A stretch of DNA of 64,000 nucleotides from JACCXG01 sp963785755 (GTDB lineage: Bacteria > Acidobacteriota > Vicinamibacteria > Vicinamibacterales > 2-12-FULL-66-21). Where the stretch lies: positions 496,001-560,000 of the forward strand of contig CAWAXG010000075.1 in assembly GCA_963785755.1 (NCBI GenBank), written 5' to 3'. A model generated the notes under the pieces. The model saw only the letters and a program-made list of their open reading frames with translations, did not search any database and was not told the DNA's origin. A program made the translations under genes and the position numbers. Shown one piece after another: positions 53,656-63,700 of this stretch (its first letter is position 1; the number at the start of each line of letters is the position of its first letter).

Positions 53656-56600
53656 TCACCGGGCGCCGAGCAGCATCCACCCGGCCCAGTGGATCGGCGC
53701 GCTCGTCTCGGCGGTCGATCGAATCAGGAGCTGGGCCGCGCGGAGCGCGACGGCCGGCGCCGCGCCCGCCCGCACCTGCTTGTGGAATTCAGCCAGCAAT
53801 CGCGCGCCTGCCGCGGGCGGAGCCGCCCATCGCGCGATGAGCAGCGAGGGCACACCTGCCGCCAGCCATCCCCACTCGACCACGTCGGCCGCCGACGCGC
53901 CGTCACGCATCGACGTGGCGGCGCCATCCGAGAACACGGCGATGCGCGCGTTCAGGTCGAGATTCATGACCTCACGCAGTTCCAGCGCGCCGTCGTTGGC
54001 CTGATCCGGGCGCGGGGTGGACGCCGGCGGCGCGGCTTGCGCCGCGGATCCCGGAGGCGCGGTCGCCGATTCAGCGGAGGACGGGGGAGGCGCGGTGTCC
54101 AGCAGGATCGACGAGAACAGGGGGCTTGCAGCATTGATCCTGAACGGCGCCGCAAAATGCAGCACTGACGCGCGCAGCTGCTCTCTGACGGCGGACTCCG
54201 TCGCTGAGGTTTTCGACAGCACTGCAACCATCGAAGCGTCGTACGATCCGGCGGCATTTTCCAGCTCGAGCTCGGCCGATTCAGGCATCCGCAACGACCA
54301 GCCAGGGGCCACTTGCTTGAAGCGTGCGGTGCGTTCCGCCGTCAGCGCGGGGGGGCCGATCCCCACCATTCGAGTCACCGCAGAACCCGCCGGCCTCCGT
54401 CCCGACCGAATCAAGCTGTCCAGCGACCCCGCCACAGACACCGAGGCGTGATCGCCGATCAGGCGATCTCCGGACGGGAGCGCCTCGATCGGCACGCGCC
54501 AGAGCACGTCGTGCGGCAGCACCATGATCCGCGACGCCGATGCGAGTCTCGCGCGAGCCGCCGGAGGTATCACGCCGGCAAGGTCCTCGACCGCCTTGCG
54601 CCAGGACGCGGAATCGTTGGCCGCGGCCGCCTGCTGAAGCGCCTGGACGCTGGCGTTCACTTGACGCCGCTTCACGTGCATGATGTCCGCGTCGACGGCC
54701 AGCGCCGGATGCACACCCGACTCACCCTGTTGCCGCGCGACGGTCAGCACCAGCAGGTCGTCATCGTCGAGCACGAAGGACAGGATGAGCTCGCCTGCAT
54801 CGAGGAGCACTCGAGCCGCGTCAATTGCGGGGCGAGGCGGGGCGAGGCCTCTCCACACTCGAAGATCCGGATGCCGCTCGAACAGCCGTTGCATGGCCGC
54901 CCGGCGAGCCTGTCTGGTTTCAGCCGCCGCCTTCTCGAGCGACGCGATGCGCGCGGCATCTGGCTTCGGCAGTGACTTCTCGCGCGAGATCTGCGCGAGA
55001 CTCGTGTTCAACTGCGCGGCCAACGCCCGCTCCTCGGCGCGTTCATCGTCCGACATGCCTCGGGAGATTTCGCGCTCGTTGGTCGCAAGGCCGCTGCGCA
55101 CCTCGAGCGCACGAAGCCGTTCGGACGTGGCGAACGCACCGAGGGCGTCGCCCGATTCGGCCTGCAGCACCGCGACGGTCGCCAGCGCCGCGGCCGCCTC
55201 GGTCGTGAGCGCGGTCGCCGGCTTGTCGAGGGCCGCTGCCTCGAGACGATCCAGCACGACCACGGCGGCACGTGCCACGCCGAGGGCACGCGGTCGGTCG
55301 CCGATCTTCCGGATCGCTCGCGCTTCCGCGGTCAACGCCCGCCACAACACATCATCATTGCCGAGGCCGATGGCAGTGTCGCGGCCACGGCCGGCCGCGG
55401 CGATCGCGCCGGCGAAGTCCTCGGCGCCTGCCAGCGCCTGCGACAGGCCCACTTCGGATCGCGCCGCCTCCTCGGGACGGGCGAGCGCCTCGAATTCCCC
55501 GATCGCTTTGCGGTACGACCCCGCCGCCTCCCAGTACCGCTCCTGAGCGGACTGCGTATACGCGATACCGGCCGTCGCCGCCGCGCTGCAGCCGTTGTCG
55601 TCAGCGGCCGCGCAGATCGATCCACTCCGCTTGTAGTTCTCCTCCGCCGCGGGAAATCGTCCGGCCACGAGCTCGGTCAGGGCGATCCCCTGGATGACAC
55701 GCCCGACGTTCGACATGTCCTTCGTCGATTCGTAGTGGGCGCGGCTCTCCTCGTACTTCGCCTTCGCGGCCTCGAGGTTGCCGAGCCGGAAGTGCACGTC
55801 GCCGACATTCTGGGCGGCGCTGCCAAGGCGGCCGCGCGCCTGCTGCATCCGTTTGTCGTTCAGCACCGCGTCGAAGGCTTCGAGCGCCGCGGCGTAGTCG
55901 CCCTGCGCCAGGTGGACGCGGCCGAGCCCTTCGAGCGCACGTGATTCGCCGTCGGCGTGAGCCATCGTCCGGTTCAGATCGAAGCTCCGGCGATACGCGG
56001 CGATTGCCGCCGGAAAATCCCCCTGGAGATAGGCAATGTTGCCGATGCTGATCGACGTGAAGGCGATCCCGGCGACGTCGTCCAGCCGCTCCTGGATCGC
56101 CAGCGCCTCGCGATACCGTGCGAGCGCTTCCGTGTACTCGGCATAGGAGTATCGGATGGTCGCGATGCCACCGAGCGCCGCCGCAATGCCCGCCTGATCG
56201 TCCCGTTCCCGCTCGATCGCGAGGCGCTGTTCGTAGGCCGTCAGCGCCTCGGGAAACCGCCGCAGAAAGTACAGCGCGTTCGCGACGTTCTGGAGCCCTT
56301 CACCCTCCTCCTTCTTGAAACCGCCGCGACGCGCCACGGCCACGAGCTGCTGGTAGATCGACAGCGCCCTGGGATAGTTCTGCATCACCGACGCGTTGCC
56401 GCCGAGCCGCGCGAGCGCCGACAGCAGCGGCGGGCCGATCAGGTCGGGTTCACCTGCCAGGAGCGCGTCGCGCTCCTCATCCGTCGTGACCTCGACGAGC
56501 TCGGCCGCCAGATCGTCGCCCGGCTGCCCCTCACGGAGCAGCTTCCATTCGTCCCCCTGTTTCTCGAACAGGAGCGCGGCCCGGATCTTCGTCGTGAAGA

Positions 56601-56931
56601 CCGGAGGCGCAACACCATCGGACCTGGGGCGCAGCGTGCGCTCGCGCAGAGCCTCGACACGAACACGCATCCGCCCGCGGGACTCGATCGCTCGCGTGAT
56701 CTGGATTCCGGAGAACTTGTCGTCGCCCGAATCGAAGATGAACTTCAGCTGATCGGCCGTGGGGCGCTGCTGCGCGCTCGGGCTCCAGAGCGCGAGGTAA
56801 CCAGCGACGTCCTCGCTCTGCTGGGTTTCGTAGAACCGTTCGACCGCGCGGACGAGGGCAGCATCCTCCGCCGGCGCCTGAGGCACTGTCTGGAGAACCC
56901 AGAGGCAGACCACGCTCGCAGCGAGTATCAC
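53656..56931 (-). CDS. TPR protein with degenerate CHAT (caspase-like) domain
   Basis: I start at GTG 56931, six bases past the TonB-like stop; the first helix (ILAASVVCLWVLQTV) is a signal or anchor. A ~130-residue N-terminal domain follows, then about nine TPR units (for example ALTAYEQRLAIERERDDQAGIA, ALARYREALAIQERLDDVAGIA, ALEAFDAVLNDKRMQQARGR) to ~560. A helical linker and a CHAT domain from ~700 to the end complete it. CHAT landmarks are present, but the catalytic dyad is not. The usual His-bearing segment reads VLHFAAPFRINAASPLFSS (near 922, Pro in place of His), and the Cys-bearing segment reads VFSDGAATS (near 997, no Cys). It is likely a non-proteolytic scaffold. Confidence 0.86.
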   Translation of the reverse strand: MILAASVVCLWVLQTVPQAPAEDAALVRAVERFYETQQSEDVAGYLALWSPSAQQRPTADQLKFIFDSGDDKFSGIQITRAIESRGRMRVRVEALRERTLRPRSDGVAPPVFTTKIRAALLFEKQGDEWKLLREGQPGDDLAAELVEVTTDEERDALLAGEPDLIGPPLLSALARLGGNASVMQNYPRALSIYQQLVAVARRGGFKKEEGEGLQNVANALYFLRRFPEALTAYEQRLAIERERDDQAGIAAALGGIATIRYSYAEYTEALARYREALAIQERLDDVAGIAFTSISIGNIAYLQGDFPAAIAAYRRSFDLNRTMAHADGESRALEGLGRVHLAQGDYAAALEAFDAVLNDKRMQQARGRLGSAAQNVGDVHFRLGNLEAAKAKYEESRAHYESTKDMSNVGRVIQGIALTELVAGRFPAAEENYKRSGSICAAADDNGCSAAATAGIAYTQSAQERYWEAAGSYRKAIGEFEALARPEEAARSEVGLSQALAGAEDFAGAIAAAGRGRDTAIGLGNDDVLWRALTAEARAIRKIGDRPRALGVARAAVVVLDRLEAAALDKPATALTTEAAAALATVAVLQAESGDALGAFATSERLRALEVRSGLATNEREISRGMSDDERAEERALAAQLNTSLAQISREKSLPKPDAARIASLEKAAAETRQARRAAMQRLFERHPDLRVWRGLAPPRPAIDAARVLLDAGELILSFVLDDDDLLVLTVARQQGESGVHPALAVDADIMHVKRRQVNASVQALQQAAAANDSASWRKAVEDLAGVIPPAARARLASASRIMVLPHDVLWRVPIEALPSGDRLIGDHASVSVAGSLDSLIRSGRRPAGSAVTRMVGIGPPALTAERTARFKQVAPGWSLRMPESAELELENAAGSYDASMVAVLSKTSATESAVREQLRASVLHFAAPFRINAASPLFSSILLDTAPPPSSAESATAPPGSAAQAAPPASTPRPDQANDGALELREVMNLDLNARIAVFSDGAATSMRDGASAADVVEWGWLAAGVPSLLIARWAAPPAAGARLLAEFHKQVRAGAAPAVALRAAQLLIRSTAETSAPIHWAGWMLLGAR

Positions 56932-56936
56932 GGAAT

Positions 56937-57599
56937 CTAGTCTGTCAGCTTGAAATTGAACGTGATCGTCATGAGGACCCGGACGGGAAGCCCGTTCAAC
57001 AGAGTCGGAGTATAGCGCCACTGCCGCAGCGCCGCGAGGGCGGCGTCATCGAGGAACGGCTTCGATCGCAGCACGCGCGCGTCGGTCACGAAGCCCCTCT
57101 CGTCAATCGTCGCCTCGATCATGACCATGCCCTCGATCTTCACCTGACGCGCGACTTCGGGATACGCGGCCGGCACGTGAACGATCTTCCGGGGCTCCCG
57201 AATGGTGCCGCCGACGCGAACGGGCGCGGGACGTTCGGCGGGTGGCGTTGGGGGCGGCGGCGGCGCGACAGCGCCTACGTTCAGATCGAAGGCGATTCCG
57301 CCAGCAGGCTGGGTGGAGGTGAGCAGGCCTCCATCGGCAGACGGCGCCACGGTAGTATCAGGCACCTCATCTGCGATGCGATCGGGGGACCTGATCGGCG
57401 CCGTGGCGGGCACCGTCGCAACACGGCTCGGTCGCGCCACCGGCACCGGCGGCGGCGACGGCGCCGCCATCACGAAGTTCCGCGTCGTTCGCAGCCAGGG
57501 CGATGGCAGCTCCAGGCCCAGGGCCAGCGGAACGACCAGGAATCCCCCGAGCACAACCGCGTGGACGACGATCGAGACCGGCAGCATGGACCAGCGCAT
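56937..57599 (-). CDS. TonB-family energy transducer
   Basis: AGGAG is six bases before ATG 57599. An N-terminal helix (MLPVSIVVHAVVLGGFLVVPLAL) anchors the protein. A Pro-rich periplasmic linker (PPPVPVARP and PPPPPTPPAERP) leads to a C-terminal TonB fold: HVPAAYPEVARQVKIEGMVMIEATIDERG, then FVTDARVLRSKPFLDDAALAALRQWRYTP. The YP motif and WRYTP end are typical. TonB proteins transmit proton-motive force from ExbBD to outer-membrane receptors, but none of those genes is nearby. It overlaps no gene; the TPR-CHAT protein follows six bases on, suggesting they act together. Confidence 0.92.
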   Translation of the reverse strand: MRWSMLPVSIVVHAVVLGGFLVVPLALGLELPSPWLRTTRNFVMAAPSPPPVPVARPSRVATVPATAPIRSPDRIADEVPDTTVAPSADGGLLTSTQPAGGIAFDLNVGAVAPPPPPTPPAERPAPVRVGGTIREPRKIVHVPAAYPEVARQVKIEGMVMIEATIDERGFVTDARVLRSKPFLDDAALAALRQWRYTPTLLNGLPVRVLMTITFNFKLTD

Positions 57600-57693
57600 C
57601 GGAAGCTCCTGACGCCCGGAGATCGAGGGCCGGCCATCAGCCCTCTTCCCTTCCGATAAGACACCGCGGCCCTGGACCGGTTCCCCGTTCAGC

Positions 57694-58239
57694 TCATCGT
57701 CCCAATGCGCCGGTGAGCAAGGCGGTACCGACGAACATCGCGCCGAGGATCATCGTGATCACGAAGTTCACCACGAAACCGATGATCACCACGATCACTG
57801 CTTTGAACGTGTCGGTATAGTCCAGCACCTGTTTGACCGCAATGACCATCGCCGCGATCGTCCACAGCCAGATGCAGAAGATCAGTAGCCATCCGAGGAT
57901 CGGGATGATCGTGACGAAGCCGAGGATGCCCGGCGCGGCGGCGAACCCGATGACGCGAAACGTTTCCTGGAAATCGGCCTTCGTGGCCGGATCGGGCATG
58001 ACCTTGGTGCCCACCAGCCAGACGATGACCGCCCAGACGGCGTACCCGATCAAGGACGTCAACACGCCGAAGATAATCCCGGCGAATCCGCCGTACCAGA
58101 CGTTGCCGATCCCGGTGGAGACAGCGGCGAGCGCGATGACGCCGACCGCCTGGCTAATCGCGGTCGGATCGCGTTCGATGTCTTCGAACGTGTTCGCGTC
58201 CAGCTTCGCTGCCCCGATGATACGCTCGCCAAAAGTCAT
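57694..58239 (-). CDS. Yip1-family inner membrane protein
   Basis: AGGAGG precedes ATG 58239; the longer frame to 58341 lacks one. The 181-residue protein begins with a short amphipathic helix (FGERIIGAAKLDANTFEDIERDP) and then five transmembrane segments (AVGVIALAAVSTGIGNV, LTSLIGYAVWAVIVWLVGT, ILGFVTIIPILGWLLIFCIWLW, AVIVVIIGFVVNFVITMI and a last one). This matches the bacterial YIP1/DUF1282-like family. The DPTATKADF-like loop before RVIGFAAAPGIL is characteristic. Function is unknown. The TonB-like gene follows 95 bases downstream. Confidence 0.85.
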   Translation of the reverse strand: MTFGERIIGAAKLDANTFEDIERDPTAISQAVGVIALAAVSTGIGNVWYGGFAGIIFGVLTSLIGYAVWAVIVWLVGTKVMPDPATKADFQETFRVIGFAAAPGILGFVTIIPILGWLLIFCIWLWTIAAMVIAVKQVLDYTDTFKAVIVVIIGFVVNFVITMILGAMFVGTALLTGALGR

Positions 58240-58526
58240 CGATCCTCCTCTGCCGTCCCGGTGGAGCCGTTCGGGCGCGGACAGTGTAGCGCAACCGTTC
58301 ACCTTTGCTGACCTCAAAGCCCTGGCACTCGCCTTGCTCAATTAAAGGGTGGCGAGTGACATTCCAGAACGCGACCCAAGGGTTGGGGCGGCGTGACGCC
58401 TAACCGTCCGCCGTCCCCTTACTCTTCCTTCCCATTTCGTCGCTTCGCCCGGCATCCACATCCTGTTTGCGCTGTTCCGAATGGCCCTGAACCCTGCTAC
58501 CGCATGGCCAATGCGATAATCACGCT

Positions 58527-60548
58527 ATGCGCAAAGCGGAAGCCTGGGGGCACTCGACCGTTCGCACTGCCTGCCCGCTCGACTGCCCGGACTCCTGCAC
58601 GGTCGACGTCACCGTCGAGAAGGGCCGCGTCGTCAAGATCGATGGCGGTGATGAGAATCCGGCCACCAACGGGTTCATCTGCGCGAAGGTGCGCCGGTTT
58701 GCCGACCGTGTTTACGGAGAGGATCGGCTGCTCTACCCGGCGGTTCGGAAGGGCACGAAAGGACAAGGGACATTCGCCAGGGTGACCTGGGGCGAGGCGC
58801 TCGACCAGATCGCCGCACGTATGGTCGAGGTCCGCGATCGCCGCGGCGCGGAGGCCATTCTTCCCTTCTACTACGGCGGCTCGAACGGGCTGCTGACGCA
58901 GGATACGAACGACGCCGCGTTGTTTCGCGCGTTTGGCACGTCGCGCCTGGCGCGCACCGTCTGCGCGGCGCCGACCGGCGCGGCGAATCTCTCCCTGTAC
59001 GGAAAGATGCCGGGCGTGACCTATACCGATTATCCGCACGCGCGGTTGATCGTGCTCTGGGGCGTGAATCCCGCCGCCTCCGGGATTCATCTGGTGCCTT
59101 ACATCAAGGAAGCGCAGAAAGCCGGGGCGCGACTGGTCGTTGTCGATCCTCGCGCGACGTCACTTGCACGGCAGGCCGACATGCACCTCGCGGTCAAGCC
59201 GGGCACCGACCTGCCCGTCGCGCTCGCGCTGCACCGATATCTCTTCGAGGGAGGCCACGCGGACGAGCAGTTCCTGGCGGCGCACACGACCGGCGGCGAG
59301 AAGCTGCGCGAACGCGCATCCGTGTGGACGATCGAGCGCGCCGCAGATGTCGCGGGCATCGACGCCGCACAGCTCTCGCAACTGGCCGAGCTGTACGCCG
59401 TCACCTCGCCCGCCCTGCTTCGATGCGGCTGGGGGTTGGAGCGCAATCGGAACGGCGGCGGCGCCGCGGCGGCGATCCTGGCGCTGCCGGCGGTGGCTGG
59501 AAAATTCGGCGTTCGCGGCGGCGGCTACTCGATGAGCAACTCGAGCGCCTGGGGCATCAAGGCAGCGGCGTGGATGAACGACACGCCCGAGCCTCAGACG
59601 CGCATCGTCAACATGAACCACCTCGGCCGCGCGCTCATCGAGTATGACAAACCGCCGGTCGACATGCTGTTCGTCTACAACTGCAACCCGCTGGCGACGA
59701 TGCCGGATCAGAATCGCGTGCTGGTCGGGCTGCAGCGGCCGGACCTGTTCACGGTCGTGTTCGATCAGGTGATCACCGACACGGCACGGTACGCCGACGT
59801 CCTCCTCCCGGCGACGACATTCCTCGAGAACTACGACATCGCGAGGGGCTACGGCCCTATCAGCCTTCAGCTCGTCAGGCCGGCGATCGAGCCGATCGGC
59901 GAATCCCGGCCGAACGCCGAGGTCTTCTCCGATCTCGCCGAACGCCTCGGCATCGGGACGGCCGAAACAGAAACCGACACGCTCCTCCGCGTGGTCAGCC
60001 GGCTTCCGGAAACCATCGGCGCCGAGCTGATGGATCGAGGGTCGGTGACCCCGCCGTACGGCGGCGCGCCGATTCAGTTCGTGGACGTGTTTCCGTTGAC
60101 GCCGGATGGCAAAGCGCACCTGTGCCCGCCGGCGCTCGATCAAGAGGCGCCGGGAGGGCTCTACGCCTATCGTCCCGATCCCGCGACCGAACGCTTTCCG
60201 CTGGCGCTGATCTCTCCCGCCAGCGAGAAGACCGTTTCGTCAACGCTGGGGGAGCTGCGGCAGCGCGCGGCGGTGCTGCAGATGCACCCGTCCGACGCGG
60301 CGGCAAGGGGGTTGTCGCAGGACGATCCGGTCCGCGTCTTCAACGATCTCGGCGACGTGCACGTCGCGCTCGGGATCAGCCGCGACATGAAGCCGGGAAT
60401 CGTCTCGCTGCCGAAGGGCCTCTGGCGGAAGAGCACATACAACGGCTCCACGGCCAATGCGCTGGCGCCGGACACCTTGACCGATATCGGCGGCGGCGCC
60501 TGTTTCAACGATGCCCGGGTAGAGGTCGCGCTGCTCGGACGGCACTGA
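58527..60548 (+). CDS. Molybdopterin-dependent oxidoreductase with 4Fe-4S cluster
   Basis: The 673-residue protein belongs to the DMSO-reductase superfamily. Residues C16, C20, C24 and C52 (ACPLDCPDSC, then GFICAK) form the N-terminal [4Fe-4S] site. RRFADRVYGEDRLLYP follows, as in the large subunits of formate dehydrogenase/thiosulfate-reductase relatives. ARLIVLWGVNPAASGIHLV, NPLATMPDQNRV and TDTARYADVLLPATTFLE bind molybdopterin-bis-GMP. There is no twin-Arg signal, so it is cytoplasmic. No electron-transfer or membrane subunit is adjacent, which suggests a single-subunit enzyme. The substrate cannot be assigned from sequence. Confidence 0.9.
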   Translation: MRKAEAWGHSTVRTACPLDCPDSCTVDVTVEKGRVVKIDGGDENPATNGFICAKVRRFADRVYGEDRLLYPAVRKGTKGQGTFARVTWGEALDQIAARMVEVRDRRGAEAILPFYYGGSNGLLTQDTNDAALFRAFGTSRLARTVCAAPTGAANLSLYGKMPGVTYTDYPHARLIVLWGVNPAASGIHLVPYIKEAQKAGARLVVVDPRATSLARQADMHLAVKPGTDLPVALALHRYLFEGGHADEQFLAAHTTGGEKLRERASVWTIERAADVAGIDAAQLSQLAELYAVTSPALLRCGWGLERNRNGGGAAAAILALPAVAGKFGVRGGGYSMSNSSAWGIKAAAWMNDTPEPQTRIVNMNHLGRALIEYDKPPVDMLFVYNCNPLATMPDQNRVLVGLQRPDLFTVVFDQVITDTARYADVLLPATTFLENYDIARGYGPISLQLVRPAIEPIGESRPNAEVFSDLAERLGIGTAETETDTLLRVVSRLPETIGAELMDRGSVTPPYGGAPIQFVDVFPLTPDGKAHLCPPALDQEAPGGLYAYRPDPATERFPLALISPASEKTVSSTLGELRQRAAVLQMHPSDAAARGLSQDDPVRVFNDLGDVHVALGISRDMKPGIVSLPKGLWRKSTYNGSTANALAPDTLTDIGGGACFNDARVEVALLGRH

Positions 60549-60559
60549 TTGCGTATCGC

Positions 60560-60683
60560 GTCGTGATCAGTGATCAGTGATCGTGATCGGTAATCTGGGA
60601 TCGGGGATCGTCGGGGTCGTTTGAGGCTTCTGTTCCGGTCAGTCCCGATCGCTGATCACCGATCACCGATCACCGATCACGAC
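60560..60683. repeat. Long inverted repeat of a GATCACC word between convergent genes
   Basis: The left arm (60560 to ~60607) repeats GTGATCAGTGATC and then GGGATCGGGGATC. The right arm (~60640-60683) repeats the complementary GATCACCGATCACC. The outer nine bases (GTCGTGATC and GATCACGAC) are exact complements, and about 40 of the next positions pair with few mismatches around a ~32-base loop. It fills the gap between the convergent oxidoreductase and TamB-like stops and could act as a strong bidirectional RNA hairpin. Confidence 0.88.
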
Positions 60684-60717
60684 GGATTGGGCCTTCGCCG
60701 ATCCAACGCGTTCGCGG

Positions 60718-63700
60718 TTAGTAGCTGAAGAAGAAAATCAGATCGATTCCGGCCCGCTCGACTCTTCGTTGACCGATACGGTTGGCGGATCCGGAGGATT
60801 CCGGGGCCGCATTGGTCCGCAACCGGAGAAAGTCCGCGAGCTGATACTCGAGCAGGAACTCGGTCAGGTTCCGCTCACCCCACTGCTGGCGCATCTTGAA
60901 GAACGCCTTGTCCCCGATCTGCTGACCGAGCGTCAGACCCGCGCCGAGCTCACCCTCTTCCGTCGTCGTGGTGATCTCGAACAGATCGAGATCGAGGGCG
61001 CGGCCAATCGATTCACCGAGGGGCGCGGCAATGAAGCCGGTGGCGATGCCGCCGGCCGTCGTCGCGAGCGACGCGCGTTCGCCAGTGCCCAGCTCGTTGA
61101 CCGGCCGGTTGAACACGATGAGGGCCAGGATGTCCGATTCCTCGAGCGGGGGATTGCTCGTCAGCGCCAGCTGCGGGGCCCTCACGGTTCCTTGAATGCG
61201 CACACGCGCCTCGACGCCGGTGTTGGGAATGAGGCGCTTGGCGGTTATGTCCAGCGCCGGATTCGGTTGCGGCTCGCCGAGGAACCGCAGGGTGCCGCCG
61301 CGCTCGAGCTCGAAACTGCGCCCCTGGAAGTCGTAGGTTCCGCGTACCGTTTCAATCGTCCCCAGCAGCATCACCTGGCTGTCGGCCGGCTTGACCACTT
61401 GCAGCTCGCCCCCGACGGTGATGTTGATGTCGCCGAGGGTCGCACCGGTCGGACCGCCCGGCCGCAGCCTCCGGCCGCGAAGAACGAGGTTGTCCGGAAT
61501 GTCGAGCCGCACATCGAGCTCGACCGGAGCAAACGGACTGTTCGCTGCCGCGCTTGCGTCGGTACCCCGAGCGGCGCTCGACGCCACGGGCGTGGTCTGC
61601 GCCCGTTGCAACGCGCTGCGCGTCGCGTCCACGGCGCTCGCCTCGCCCTCGATTGCACGCTCCGCCGACACGACGTCGGGCATGGCTTCGATGGAGTACG
61701 GGTCGTAGAAAAGCGTCAGAATCCTGTCGACTTCGAGCCGCGCCGCTTCGATTCTTATGGTGCCTTCGACCTTCGGCCGCCGCAGCTCGCCGGTCACCCT
61801 GATGTCGGTATCGACGCCTACGTCGCCGAGCTCGTTGTCGATGATCTCGAAGCTGTCCGAATCGATGGTGATGTTGACCGCTCCGACCTGCCGCTCGTGA
61901 ACCGCCAGATCCCCGGATACGTTGAGCGGCGCGCCTGCATCGTCCAGAATGGAGAACTTCTGCAGCTTGACGAGATCCGGCTCGAGCTCGATGCGGGTGC
62001 TCAGCCCCGTATACGAGACGCCGCCCGCGGGAATCCCGAACGCCCCGTTCTTGATGTCGACATATCCCTTGACGTGCGGGTCGCCACCCGACCCTGACAC
62101 GTGCAGGTCGGCTTCGATGGTTCCCGTCACGTCGGTGATCTGGGTCGTGAAGCCCTGCACGAAGCCGAGATTCATGGCCGAGGACTTGACGTGCAGATCG
62201 ACCTTGTCCGCATCCGTCTCCTCGACGTGGCCGCCAGGGCCGCGCCTGAAGAGCGATGTCGGAACGGACCCCTTGGCCGTGATCGATTCGGTTTCGGACT
62301 GCTGCAGCGTAGCGTCGAGACCGATTCGTGTCCCGGCGTAGTCGATATCCGCCGTCAACGACTGGTACTTGTAGGCCTGGAATCCGCCATTGCTGATCTC
62401 GACGCGTCCGTCGACCGCTGGAGACTTCACGGTGCCCTTGATCGTGGCGTTGGCGGAAAGCGCTCCGGACAGCCCGCGATTCATCAGCAGCAGGGATTCG
62501 AGCTGTGCCAGATCCACGTTCTTCGCCTGCACCGAGATGTCACCGGCCGGAGCGTCCCCTTTCAGCGCGAACGCGCCGCTGACGTCGAGCGACTGGTTGC
62601 CGCTCACCAGCCTGACGTTGTCGAGCTGTAGGCGATCCTGGCCGTACTTCACCGTCGCTTCCGTTCCGGGCGCGTTCGTCCATTCCACTCCTTGCGTCCG
62701 CATCGCCAGCCGCGGCAGGTGCACCTCCTGATGGTCGGGGTGGAGGATCAGTTGTCCGGTCGCATCGAGCTCGCGGCGTTGTTCTTTGATGTTGGTCGTG
62801 AAATCCAGCCGCTCGCCTTCAAAGGTCGTCTTCGCGGTGACCGCGCTGAGCTCGACGCCGCCGACCTTGACGAACGTCGCCGACGTGTCCGACTGCGCGC
62901 GCAGACGCTTCAACGTTAGGTCGGGCAGCGTCACGGTATACGTGCTGTTCAAATCCAGCGCGCTGTTGTCCCCGTACGCGACCTTGCTGCCGTCGAGGGT
63001 TCCGGACGACCGCAATTCGGCGGCATTCCCGGTAACCGTGCCATCCAGCGTCGCCGCGCCAGCCGACGTTCTGCTGTCCCGCGAGGCGGGCCAGGTTCGT
63101 GAGATCCGCCGCTTCGACCTTGTATTTGAGGTTCGAGTCGGAAGTGCGGTCCAGGGCCACACGCCCCGCGGCATCGACCAGGAGGTCCGGGCCCTTCACA
63201 TGGAGCCGCGCGAGATCGCCAACCTGCGCCGCATACTTGCCTTCGACATTCGCCGCCTCGATCTGCAGCCCGCCGACAACCGATTGCTCGAGGCTCACGG
63301 TGCCGTCCGCCGCGATCGTCTCAGGCGTTACAGGCGCGGTCAGATCGGGCAGCTGCAGATTGACGCGCAGAGTGCCCGTGACGTTCCCCTCGAGAGCCGG
63401 ACGGTTCGTGAGCGTGGCCGGATTGAAGTTCTCGAAGCGTCCGTCGGCCCCGATCGCCAGGGCACTTCCTGCCAGGCGAGTGTCGTACGCGAGCTGCGGC
63501 AGCCGTCCGCCCATGATCGTGGTGTCACGCAGCGTTCCGGTTGCCTCGATTTTCTGCGCGGCAAGACGCGACCCGTCAGCCGAGGGGCGCACGGTACGAT
63601 CGATCTCGCCTTTGACGTCGAAGTCGCCGTTGAGCTGGCCGTCGTAGTGCGGTTTCTGGAGCTCGGCGATTCGCATCACCTTGCCGATCCGCGGGAGGTT

